A stretch of DNA of 64,000 nt from a bacterium A37T11 (lineage in GTDB: Bacteria > Bacteroidota > Bacteroidia > Sphingobacteriales > Sphingobacteriaceae): contig FOBR01000009.1 of NCBI GenBank assembly GCA_900109895.1, positions 1 through 64,000 of the forward strand. Reading direction: 5' to 3'. The notes beneath the pieces were generated by a model that saw only the letters and a program-made list of their open reading frames with translations, did no database searches and was not told where the DNA came from. Each line of letters opens with the position of its first letter. Within the stretch, counting starts at the first letter, position 1. A program made the translations under genes and the position numbers. This document shows positions 8,017-16,553 of the stretch, one piece after another.

Positions 8017-10485
8017 ATGTATAAAAACTTAACGTATCAACGTTTTTTAGGAATTACCATTTTATTTACAACCTTTGCTTTTACTGTTTCAGCACAAAAA
8101 GGAATAGTATCTGGCAGGATTAGTTCTTCTGACGGAAAACCGGCAGGGTCGGTTTCTGTGCACCTGAAAGGAAAACCACAGGCTACGTTAACATCCGTTA
8201 ACGGTTTTTATAAATTAGAACATATACCTGAAGGTGAGGTTACTATTCAAGTTTCTTCCATTGGATTGAAAAACCAGGAAAAAATAGTTACCGTACAGGC
8301 AAACCAAACGGCTACTGTTAATTTTATTTTAGCAGAAAATGCCGAACAACTTAAGGAGATTGTCATTACAGGCAATAAGCAAAATAAATTTGCGCGTAAA
8401 TCTTCTGAATATGTAGCAAAAATGCCATTGAAAAATTTGGAAAATCCACAAGTTTATAACTCGGTAAGTAAGGAATTAATGACCGATCAGCTGGTGTATA
8501 CCGTCGATGATGCCATGCGTAATGCGACCGGTGTGCAAAAAATGTGGGAGCCCTCTGGACGTGCCGGAGATGGGGGGAGTTTTTATAGCTCCCGCGGATT
8601 TACCACTCAATGTACCTATAGGAACGGAGTCTTTGGTTCGGTAACCAGCACCATTGATGGAATAAACTTGGAAACGGTAGAAATATTAAAAGGGCCTTCT
8701 GCTACTTTATACGGCAGTTCTCAGGGAGGTTATGGAGCAATAATAAACCGTGTTACCAAAAAACCGTTTGACCATTTTGCAGGCGAAATAAACATTGCTG
8801 GAGGTACGGATAATTTTAAAAGGATAAGTTTAGACTTAAATACGCCTATAAATAAGGATAAAAAGTTCATGTTTCGCATCAATTCTTCCTACAACTACCA
8901 AAATGGTTTTCAGGAAAATATTTTTGCCCGCAATATTGTAGTAGATCCTTCTGTATTATATAAGCCTAATGATCGTTTATCTATTCAGCTGGATGCTGAA
9001 TTGAACTATGGACGAAATGTCATCAGTCCGACAATCTTTTTTTATTTCCCTGTATCTGTTCTGGGGGTTGATCGGGCTGATGAAACCAGCCTGGACTACC
9101 AAAATTCCTACACCGGAAAAGGTTTATATACTGACTCCCGAAGCATGAACTATTTCGGACAAATAAATTACAAATTGTCTGAACATTTCACCTCGGCAAC
9201 CATCCTGACCTATAGTTCAACCTTTTCCAATGGATTTGGGTCTTACTTTTATCTTGTTCCTGACAGTTTAGTAACAGGAAATGTTGCTGACGCGGATAAA
9301 AGCAATTACCTGGTCCGGGCAGATCAATCGACAAAAAATGCTAAAGGCCACACCTTACAGCTTCAAGAAAATGTAAATGGCGATTTTAACATTGGCAATT
9401 TGCGAAATCGCATGGTCGTTGGGCTTGATTTTAGGAGGGTTTCCCCAAACATAAATTTTTATGGAATTGATCCATTTGATGTGGTACCTACACAGGCCCA
9501 TGATTATGATTACAGCGGTTACAACCGCGATGCACTCTTGGCAATTTATGCCAACAATTCCCAAACGGCACCATATATTGCTAATGTAAAAACAAATACG
9601 TACAGTGCTTACGTTTCTGACATGCTCAATATTACTGAACAGCTTTTTGCCTTGGCCGCATTGCGGGTAGACCATTTTGATAATAAAGGTGGCACCAATT
9701 ACGCCCCGGTAGAATCGTACACGCAAACGGCACTCTCTCCAAAATTTGGATTAGTCTATCAACCGATGAAAGATCAGGTATCATTGTTTGCCAGTTATCA
9801 AAATGGATTTACTAACCTTGGTTATTTTCAGGCATATGATGAACAAGCAACAAATCCGGATTTTCCCGTTAAGACTACTCTCGCCAAACCTGAGCAGGCC
9901 AATCAATGGGAAGGAGGCGTCAAACTTAACTTGTTCGCGGGTAAATTGACCAGCACCATCAGTTACTACGACATCCATGTGAAAAATACCCTCCGTGCAG
10001 ATAGCCGCAATCCGGCACTGGCCCAGTTACAAGATGCGAATAAAGTAAGTCGCGGTTTAGAAGTTGAATTAATAGGCAATTTGTTTACCGGATTTAATGC
10101 TGCCGCAGGGTTTAGCTACAACCATAACAACTATGAGAACACGAATGCCGATGTAGATGGCCGTCGTGATATTTATTCGATGGCCCCAATAAGTGTTAAT
10201 TTATGGTTAAGCTACCGATTGCCAGAAAACCTGGTTAAAGGATTAGGATTTGGTTTTGGAGGAAACTATGCGAGCGATAATAAGATCATGAACAGCGTAT
10301 CGTATGGTGTGTTTACCTTACCCGCTTATACGATTATGAATGCTTCAGCGTTTTATGACATGAAAAAATTCAGATTGGGGATAAAAATGGATAACTTAAC
10401 GAATAAAAAATATTGGATAGGTTATGGAACGATGAATCCGCAACGACTACGCAATTTCGCAGCCAATATAGCCTATAAATTTTAG
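8017..10485 (+). CDS. TonB-dependent siderophore-type receptor
   Basis: About 822 aa from the ATG at 8017. The signal peptide ends near F-A-F-T-V-S-A-Q. A carboxypeptidase-regulatory-like domain follows (K-G-I-V-S-G-R-I to about residue 105), then a plug with D-A-M-R-N-A-T-G-V-Q, S-S-R-G-F-T-T, V-E-I-L-K-G-P-S-A-T-L-Y-G and I-N-R-V-T-K-K-P, the signature set of ferrichrome/FhuA-type receptors. The barrel ends with N-L-T-N-K-K-Y-W and a terminal aromatic F. It probably takes up a ferric siderophore, but the ligand is not deducible. It is followed by a second receptor of the same class with its own promoter. A frame opening with TTG at 7978 is disfavoured because that codon lies in the -7 box. 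Confidence 0.9.
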   Translation: MYKNLTYQRFLGITILFTTFAFTVSAQKGIVSGRISSSDGKPAGSVSVHLKGKPQATLTSVNGFYKLEHIPEGEVTIQVSSIGLKNQEKIVTVQANQTATVNFILAENAEQLKEIVITGNKQNKFARKSSEYVAKMPLKNLENPQVYNSVSKELMTDQLVYTVDDAMRNATGVQKMWEPSGRAGDGGSFYSSRGFTTQCTYRNGVFGSVTSTIDGINLETVEILKGPSATLYGSSQGGYGAIINRVTKKPFDHFAGEINIAGGTDNFKRISLDLNTPINKDKKFMFRINSSYNYQNGFQENIFARNIVVDPSVLYKPNDRLSIQLDAELNYGRNVISPTIFFYFPVSVLGVDRADETSLDYQNSYTGKGLYTDSRSMNYFGQINYKLSEHFTSATILTYSSTFSNGFGSYFYLVPDSLVTGNVADADKSNYLVRADQSTKNAKGHTLQLQENVNGDFNIGNLRNRMVVGLDFRRVSPNINFYGIDPFDVVPTQAHDYDYSGYNRDALLAIYANNSQTAPYIANVKTNTYSAYVSDMLNITEQLFALAALRVDHFDNKGGTNYAPVESYTQTALSPKFGLVYQPMKDQVSLFASYQNGFTNLGYFQAYDEQATNPDFPVKTTLAKPEQANQWEGGVKLNLFAGKLTSTISYYDIHVKNTLRADSRNPALAQLQDANKVSRGLEVELIGNLFTGFNAAAGFSYNHNNYENTNADVDGRRDIYSMAPISVNLWLSYRLPENLVKGLGFGFGGNYASDNKIMNSVSYGVFTLPAYTIMNASAFYDMKKFRLGIKMDNLTNKKYWIGYGTMNPQRLRNFAANIAYKF

Positions 10486-10579
10486 AGGCAGGTGTTATCC
10501 AACTCTAATTAATTACATCCAAAACTAAATAAACAGGCACTAACCTAGGTTTCTAAAATTTAATTAGATCCGTAAATAG

Positions 10580-10610
10580 TTTGGATTTATTCTAAATAAA
10601 GTTATTTTTG
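10580..10610 (+). promoter_or_regulatory. promoter of the second receptor, giving a near-leaderless mRNA
   Basis: TTTG (10580-10583), 19-bp spacer, TATTTTTG (10603-10610): a full match to the Bacteroidota consensus. The ATG of the gene begins only 5 bases after the -7 box (10616), so the transcript would start at or within a base or two of the start codon. Confidence 0.65.
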
Positions 10611-10615
10611 CCCCT

Positions 10616-13015
10616 ATGAAGAAAATACTAACTCTCCGATGGGTAAATATTACAATATTGTTTATAATCATATTCAAGGCTGGATATGGACAACAGGAAG
10701 GTGCTATCATTACAGGTAAAATAAGTACGGTAGACGGATTTCCCGCACTGGGTATATCCGTAAGCTTGAAAGGGACGTCATTGGGTTCTGTTTCTGCGGC
10801 TGATGGCACGTATACCATAAAACGGGTAAAGCAGGGGTCTTATACGCTGGTGGCAACAGCCGTTGGTCTGAAACCTTCAGTAAAAAAACTCCTGGTGGAT
10901 GGGGATGGTACATTTACGGTAGATTTTTCATTGGACCTGAACTCAGAGAAGTTAAAGGAGGTGGTAATTTCAGCGAATCAAAACCGCTATACGAAGGATG
11001 AAATTTCACCTTCCCTACATTTGAATGAACCCCTGGTAGAGATTCCGCAAAATATTCAAATTATATCTTCGCAAACCTTAAAGGATCAGCAGGTGTTATC
11101 GATGAGTGACGGAGTACTGCGCAATGTGAGTGGGGCCACGCGTATTGAACACTGGGCAGACCTATATGCGCGTGTCAATATGCGCGGTGCACGGGCGGGT
11201 GCTTTTCGTAATGGGGTCAATATTTCATCAGACTGGGGCCCGCTTACTGAAGATATGAGTTTTGTGGATCACATTGAGTTTGTCAAAGGGCCTGCCGGCT
11301 TTATGATGAGCAACGGAGAACCCAGTGGTATTTATAATGTAGTCACCAAGAAACCTACCGGCAAGGATTTTAATGGGGAGGCTGAGGTGACAGTGGGTAG
11401 CTATGATCTTTACCGTACTTCAGTGGATCTGGATGGCAAATTTAGTAAGGAAAGCAAGGTGTGGTACCGGCTTAACCTGATGGGTCAGAAAAAGAATTCT
11501 TTCCGACCAAATGAATACAATAACCGTTACAGCATTGCGCCCGTGCTCACTTTTAAGCTGGACGACAAAACAACACTGACTACGGAATATACATTTCAGT
11601 ATGCAAAGATGTCTGATCTGGGCTCGTCTTATTTGTTTGAGCCGAATGGCTATGGTCATTTGCCCCGCAAACTGACCACACTGATGCCGGGTATTGAACC
11701 GACCTACATCCATGATCATAGTGCTTTTGTCAATGTACAGCGAGAGCTATCTTCACAGTGGAAACTGACGGGTCAATTGGCTTACTTTAATTATACGCAG
11801 CAGGGCACCTACATGTGGCCGGATGCGGTAAATGCCGATGGTACCATGATCCGTGCGGTGGGTTTTTGGGATGCTAAGTCTTCGTATAAATTTGGCCAAC
11901 TCTACTTAAATGGTGATGTATCTACGGGTGTGGTACACCACCGTATTTTGGCAGGGCTTGATCTGGGTAATAAAAAATATGCAGCAGATTTTAGCCAAAG
12001 TCATACATTGGATAGTGTGGGTGCTGAGTTTGATCCCCGCAAGCCTTACTTTGGTGTGCCGGTAAATGGTTTTCCTGAATGGGATCTCAGCTTGCCAATA
12101 AAACAACGTCCTGATCCAACGATCAGCAATCAATCGTACACGGGTATATACCTGCAGGATGAACTGGGCTTCTTAGACAACCAGTTGCGCCTGACCGTGG
12201 CAGCCCGCTATACGTATGTGAAACAGCAAGAGTCTGAAGAGCCTTATGATGCCAACCATTTTACTCCGCGTTTTGGGCTCAGTTATTCAATAGATGGCCA
12301 AACGTCTGTTTATGCATTGCTTGACCAGTCATTTGTTCCGCAGACGGGTACGCTGCGGGATGGTGGAAATATCAAGCCAATCACGGGTAATAATAAAGAA
12401 GTGGGCATCAAACGAAGCTGGATGAATGGGAAGTGGAGTACGACCTTAACCCTATATCACATCTTGAAAAACAATGAACTCACGGCTGATCCAGCCAATA
12501 ATGGGAACGAGTCTTATTCTGTGGTATTGGGACAAACGGTGACCAAGGGTATTGAGTTTGATTTGAAGGGTGAGTTGCTGCCAGGCCTTAACCTGATAGC
12601 CAACTATGCGTATACGAATGATAAGGTAACAAAGGTGACTCCAGGAGTAACGGCTTATGAAGTAGGACAAAACATAGCAGGCTATGCCACCCATAATGCA
12701 AATGCTTGGCTGACGTATAAATTGCAGAATGGGCCGTTAAAAAACCTAGGATTTTCTTCCGGAGGTTCCTTCCAGGCTGACCGCGATGCCTGGGTGAAGA
12801 ACCTTGAAGGTGCCGCCAGACTACCAACCTATTTCCGGCTGGACGGAGGGCTGTTTTGGGAACGAAATAATCTACGCATCTCAGGAAATATATACAATAT
12901 ATTAGACAGATACCTCTACAGTGGCGGCTTTGAAAACTGGGCTGAACCCTCTTATTATTCCTATCAGGTAGAAGCCGGCACTAACCTTAGGGTGAGTGTG
13001 GGGTATAGGTTTTAG
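10616..13015 (+). CDS. TonB-dependent siderophore-type receptor (second copy type)
   Basis: 799 aa. Signal peptide to about residue 25 (...F-K-A-G-Y-G-Q), carboxypeptidase-regulatory-like domain (I-I-T-G-K-I-S to about 110), plug with P-Q-N-I-Q-I-I-S, L-R-N-V-S-G-A-T and V-K-G-P-A-G-F-M-M-S-N-G-E-P-S-G, followed by N-V-V-T-K-K-P, and a barrel ending V-S-V-G-Y-R-F. The plug motifs are those of ferric-siderophore receptors. It has the same domain order as the gene at 8017, but the two plugs and barrels read as clearly different sequences, so they probably have different ligands. It has its own promoter and is followed by a hairpin at 13128-13160. Confidence 0.9.
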   Translation: MKKILTLRWVNITILFIIIFKAGYGQQEGAIITGKISTVDGFPALGISVSLKGTSLGSVSAADGTYTIKRVKQGSYTLVATAVGLKPSVKKLLVDGDGTFTVDFSLDLNSEKLKEVVISANQNRYTKDEISPSLHLNEPLVEIPQNIQIISSQTLKDQQVLSMSDGVLRNVSGATRIEHWADLYARVNMRGARAGAFRNGVNISSDWGPLTEDMSFVDHIEFVKGPAGFMMSNGEPSGIYNVVTKKPTGKDFNGEAEVTVGSYDLYRTSVDLDGKFSKESKVWYRLNLMGQKKNSFRPNEYNNRYSIAPVLTFKLDDKTTLTTEYTFQYAKMSDLGSSYLFEPNGYGHLPRKLTTLMPGIEPTYIHDHSAFVNVQRELSSQWKLTGQLAYFNYTQQGTYMWPDAVNADGTMIRAVGFWDAKSSYKFGQLYLNGDVSTGVVHHRILAGLDLGNKKYAADFSQSHTLDSVGAEFDPRKPYFGVPVNGFPEWDLSLPIKQRPDPTISNQSYTGIYLQDELGFLDNQLRLTVAARYTYVKQQESEEPYDANHFTPRFGLSYSIDGQTSVYALLDQSFVPQTGTLRDGGNIKPITGNNKEVGIKRSWMNGKWSTTLTLYHILKNNELTADPANNGNESYSVVLGQTVTKGIEFDLKGELLPGLNLIANYAYTNDKVTKVTPGVTAYEVGQNIAGYATHNANAWLTYKLQNGPLKNLGFSSGGSFQADRDAWVKNLEGAARLPTYFRLDGGLFWERNNLRISGNIYNILDRYLYSGGFENWAEPSYYSYQVEAGTNLRVSVGYRF

Positions 13016-13127
13016 GGATAAGATGATGATCTCCTAAAAATATTAGAAGGAGAGTTAATCCGTGTACCGACTACCAAGCATTATTTCAGTTGACCATGAT
13101 CTTGGGTCAACTTCGGTAAGTTAACGG

Positions 13128-13160
13128 CAGCATTCTTGGTCATTATTCCCAAGAATGCTG
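13128..13160 (+). terminator. hairpin terminator between convergent genes
   Basis: A perfect 12-bp stem (CAGCATTCTTGG at 13128-13139 with its complement at 13149-13160) and a 9-base loop, followed on the plus strand by a T-rich stretch with CTTTTT. A smaller 6-bp hairpin (TTGACC/GGTCAA, 13090-13110) precedes it. It fits the end of the receptor transcript and could also serve the GH92 gene coming from the other side. Confidence 0.7.
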
Positions 13161-13170
13161 TCTTCACTTT

Positions 13171-15459
13171 TTATTCATTACTCAGTGAATACGGTAAATC
13201 TCCTTTCGATATCCCCCGTTGCTTGTTAGGCTGCGCACTCATATCAAAGTCAAGTTTAGCGCCTTTCAGCAATTCGCTATGCTGCAAATAATTTTTGGTT
13301 GAGCGGTTACCATTAATCTGCAAAGATTGTACATAACGATTGGTATCGCTGTTTTTCGCTGCGTTGATTTCAATTGTCTTGCCGTTAGCCAGTTTGATCG
13401 TTGCCTTTTTAAATAATGGCGCCCCAAGTACGTACTGGTCAGTGGCTGGCGTTACGGGGTAAAATCCCAGCGCGGAGAAAATATACCACGCGGATGTTTG
13501 CCCGTTATCTTCATCGCCGCAGTATCCGTCAGGACCGGCGTGGTACATCCGATTCATGGTTTCGCGCACCCAATACTGTGTTTTCCACGGCGCTGCTGCA
13601 TAATTATACAGGTAGATCATGTGCTGGATTGGTTGGTTTCCATGAGCATATTGCCCCATTCCAGCTACCTGCATTTCGCGGATCTCATGAATTACGCCAC
13701 CATAATAGCTATCATCAAATAGTGGTGGTTGTGAAAATACAGAATCAAGTTTCGCCACAAAAGCTTCATGGCCACCCATGAGCTGCGCCAACCCTTCAAT
13801 GTCTTGAAATACTGACCAGGTGTAATGCCAGCTGTTGCCTTCCGTAAACGCATCTCCCCATTTATATGGATTAAACGGCGACTGAAACTGTCCGTCTTTG
13901 TTCTTGCCTCGCATAAACCTTGTGGAAGGGTCAAATAATTTTTTATAATTAAAACTGCGCTGCCGGTACAGGTCGATCTCTGCCTGTGGGCGTTTCAGGG
14001 CTTTGGCCAATTGATAGATCGCAAAGTCATCATAGGCATATTCAAGCGTACGGGCTGCATTTTCATTAATTTGCACGTCATATGGTACATAGCCTAATTC
14101 CAAATAATAACCTGCGCCTTTTCGGCCCACTGCGCTGATAGGCCCTTCATTGTTGGCCCCATGGAGCAGTGCATCATATAAAGTATTAATATCATATCCT
14201 TTCAACCCTTTCATATACGCATCGGATACCACTGAGGCTGAGTTATTGCCCACCATGATATCTGCATAACCCGGACTGCTCCATTCGGGCAACCAGCCTC
14301 CTTCTTTATAATCATTCACGAGGCCTGCCTGCATTTCGGTATTGGTTTCAGGGTATAGTAAGTTGAGCAGTGGATAAAGGGCTCTGAAGGTGTCCCAAAA
14401 TCCAGTGCCACCATACAGATAGCCTGGCAGAACTTTCCCATTGTAAGGGCTATAGTGAACGGGCTGGTTGTTCTTATCCAGCTCATATAATTTATTGGGG
14501 AACAACACAGCCCTGTAGAGGCAGGAATAAAAGGTACGGAACTGATCGATGCTGCCTCCGGCTACCTGAACCCTTCCAAGTGTTTTATTCCACGCATTTT
14601 TGGCTTCTTCTTTTGTTTGATCAAAGGTTTTCTGGCCAATTTCCCGTTGCAGGTTGAGTTCTGCCTGTTCAGCACTGATAAAAGAAGATGCGATCCGCAT
14701 ATGCACTTGTTCGCCCTTCTGCGTGGCAAAACCGATCACCGCGACGGCATGGTCGCCTTGGGCATCTTTCTCATTATTATCCAGGTAGCGACCGTTTAGC
14801 GACAGTTTACTGAATGAAATAGCTTTATCAAAGTAAATGACAAAATAATTCTTAAAATTTATCAGCTTCCCACGGCTGTATTTGGACGAATAGCCAACTA
14901 CCTTTTTCTCTTCCGGGAACACCTGAATAGCCGACCCTTTATCAAAGGCATCTACCGTCACAAACGAGCTGTCGCTTTTTGGGAATGTGAACTGGAAGTT
15001 AGCAGCCCGTTCGGTAGGTGCGATCTCTGTGGTAACATCTGCATCGGCCAGGTACACCTTATAATAATAAGATTTGGACGTTTCTGCTTTGTGCGAGAAC
15101 CAACTAGCACGTTTATCTTCGTCTACCTCCGGGTGCCCACTTCCGGGCATAATTGAAAACTGGCCATAGTCATTCATCCAGGGTGAGGGTTGATGGGTCT
15201 GTTTAAATCCCCGGATTTTTTGGGCGTCATAGCGATACATCCAACCATCACCCATTTTACCCGTTTGTGGACTCCAAAAGTTCATGCCCCAAGGCAATGC
15301 AATGGCCGGATAGGTATTTCCATTGGAGAAACTGGGGTCTGAAAAAGAACCTACTAATGGGTTAACTAACTCCACTGGATCGCTAACTGGAGAAATTTCC
15401 TGGGCAGAAACTGCCAATGATAGACAGGAAAATAAACTTAAACAAATTTTTTTCATCAA
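13171..15459 (-). CDS. GH92 family alpha-mannosidase
   Basis: 762 aa, secreted: signal peptide to about residue 19 (...L-A-V-S-A-Q). Glycoside hydrolase family 92 enzymes are calcium-dependent exo-acting alpha-mannosidases. Visible family hallmarks: N-P-L-V-G near the N-terminus, Y-P-A-I-A-L-P-W-G-M, G-G-T-G-F-W-D-T-F-R in the middle, L-P-E-W followed by V-G-N-N-S-A-S-V, and G-D-E-D-N-G-Q-T-S-A-W-Y-I-F-S-A-L-G-F-Y-P-V starting at about residue 648, which carries acidic catalytic-site residues. Length is normal for the family. It stands alone, not inside a Sus locus, and the linkage specificity cannot be told from sequence. Confidence 0.95.
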   Translation of the reverse strand: MMKKICLSLFSCLSLAVSAQEISPVSDPVELVNPLVGSFSDPSFSNGNTYPAIALPWGMNFWSPQTGKMGDGWMYRYDAQKIRGFKQTHQPSPWMNDYGQFSIMPGSGHPEVDEDKRASWFSHKAETSKSYYYKVYLADADVTTEIAPTERAANFQFTFPKSDSSFVTVDAFDKGSAIQVFPEEKKVVGYSSKYSRGKLINFKNYFVIYFDKAISFSKLSLNGRYLDNNEKDAQGDHAVAVIGFATQKGEQVHMRIASSFISAEQAELNLQREIGQKTFDQTKEEAKNAWNKTLGRVQVAGGSIDQFRTFYSCLYRAVLFPNKLYELDKNNQPVHYSPYNGKVLPGYLYGGTGFWDTFRALYPLLNLLYPETNTEMQAGLVNDYKEGGWLPEWSSPGYADIMVGNNSASVVSDAYMKGLKGYDINTLYDALLHGANNEGPISAVGRKGAGYYLELGYVPYDVQINENAARTLEYAYDDFAIYQLAKALKRPQAEIDLYRQRSFNYKKLFDPSTRFMRGKNKDGQFQSPFNPYKWGDAFTEGNSWHYTWSVFQDIEGLAQLMGGHEAFVAKLDSVFSQPPLFDDSYYGGVIHEIREMQVAGMGQYAHGNQPIQHMIYLYNYAAAPWKTQYWVRETMNRMYHAGPDGYCGDEDNGQTSAWYIFSALGFYPVTPATDQYVLGAPLFKKATIKLANGKTIEINAAKNSDTNRYVQSLQINGNRSTKNYLQHSELLKGAKLDFDMSAQPNKQRGISKGDLPYSLSNE

Positions 15460-15569
15460 AAGGATTTCATTAATTAGTTTGAACGCTTGAATGTATCTAT
15501 TTTCAATTCGCTGGCAAGATAAAAAATTTGCAATTAATTAAAGAAGCTAAAAGTATTTAGCACGCTATA

Positions 15570-16544
15570 TTAACAACCAGTTAACAAGATCAGTTTGCCC
15601 GTAAATCCACCCTTTTCCATTAAAGTATGCGCCTTCTGGGCTTCTTCAAGTTTGAATTTCTGATGGATGGTAACTTTATATTTCCCGGCATCCAGCAGAG
15701 GCCACACGTATTTTTTAACTTCAGCGGCCAATGAACTTTTGAATGCGTTATCCCGGTTACGGAGGGTGCTACCCGTGATGGTAAGTCGCCTGGACATGAG
15801 TTTGACCAAAGGGAGTTGCACCTCGCTTCCGGAAACGGCATTGATCACTATCAGACGCCCATCATCCCGTAATAAACGGAAATGCCTTTCAAAATAGTCT
15901 GCTCCAAAAGAATCCAGGATAACATCGATGCCGGTTTCCTTTAACCCTTCATAAAAATCTTCTACACGGTAGTTAAAGCAACGTAGAGCACCAAGATCCA
16001 GGCAATATTGGCACTGCTCGCTGCTGCCTGCTGTGCTATACACTCTTGCACCAAAAAAATGAGCCAATTGAATGGCCGCAGTGCCTATACCCCCACTGCC
16101 ACCCTGCACCAGAATATGTTCGCCTTCCTTTAGCTGACCTCGCTGAAATACATTATGCCACACCGTAAAAATCGTTTCCGGCAAACTTGCCGCATCTGCA
16201 AAATCAAAATTTTTGGGAATGGGCAAACAATGGCCGGCGTTTACAACAGCATATTCAGCATATCCGCCTCCCGCTAATAAAGCACAAACATGATCTCCAG
16301 GCTTCCAACTACTTACTTGTTCACCACAGGCCGTAATAATTCCTGCCACTTCCAGGCCTGGTATGTTTGGTTCCACCCAGGAGGGTGCCGGATAATTTCC
16401 ACGTCGTTGAAAGATGTCCGGTCGGTTCACTCCCGCCGCTTTAACCTGAATTAATACCTGTTCGCGGCCTATTTTGGGCATGGGTCTTTCTTCGATACGT
16501 AATACCTCCGGACCTCCAGGTTCTGTATATGCAATAACCTTCAT
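15570..16544 (-). CDS. NAD(P)H:quinone oxidoreductase, zinc-free MDR family (PIG3-like)
   Basis: 324 aa cytoplasmic medium-chain dehydrogenase/reductase. It opens M-K-V-I-A-Y-T-E-P-G-G-P-E-V-L, has an N-terminal GroES-like fold with G-V-N-R-P-D-I-F-Q-R-R-G-N-Y-P, and a Rossmann NAD(P)-binding motif V-Q-G-G-S-G-G-I-G-T-A-A-I-Q-L-A at about residues 143-158. Structural zinc-binding cysteines are absent, as in quinone reductases of the TP53I3/PIG3 type. It starts 10 bp after the stop of the upstream barrel gene on the same strand, so the two may be cotranscribed, though no functional link is evident. Confidence 0.88.
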   Translation of the reverse strand: MKVIAYTEPGGPEVLRIEERPMPKIGREQVLIQVKAAGVNRPDIFQRRGNYPAPSWVEPNIPGLEVAGIITACGEQVSSWKPGDHVCALLAGGGYAEYAVVNAGHCLPIPKNFDFADAASLPETIFTVWHNVFQRGQLKEGEHILVQGGSGGIGTAAIQLAHFFGARVYSTAGSSEQCQYCLDLGALRCFNYRVEDFYEGLKETGIDVILDSFGADYFERHFRLLRDDGRLIVINAVSGSEVQLPLVKLMSRRLTITGSTLRNRDNAFKSSLAAEVKKYVWPLLDAGKYKVTIHQKFKLEEAQKAHTLMEKGGFTGKLILLTGC

Positions 16545-16553
16545 TTCGATTGC

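Noticed and set aside
13128-13160. Mobile-element end or REP sequence
   Set aside because: The stem is followed by a T-rich stretch and lies between two convergent genes, which fits a terminator better.
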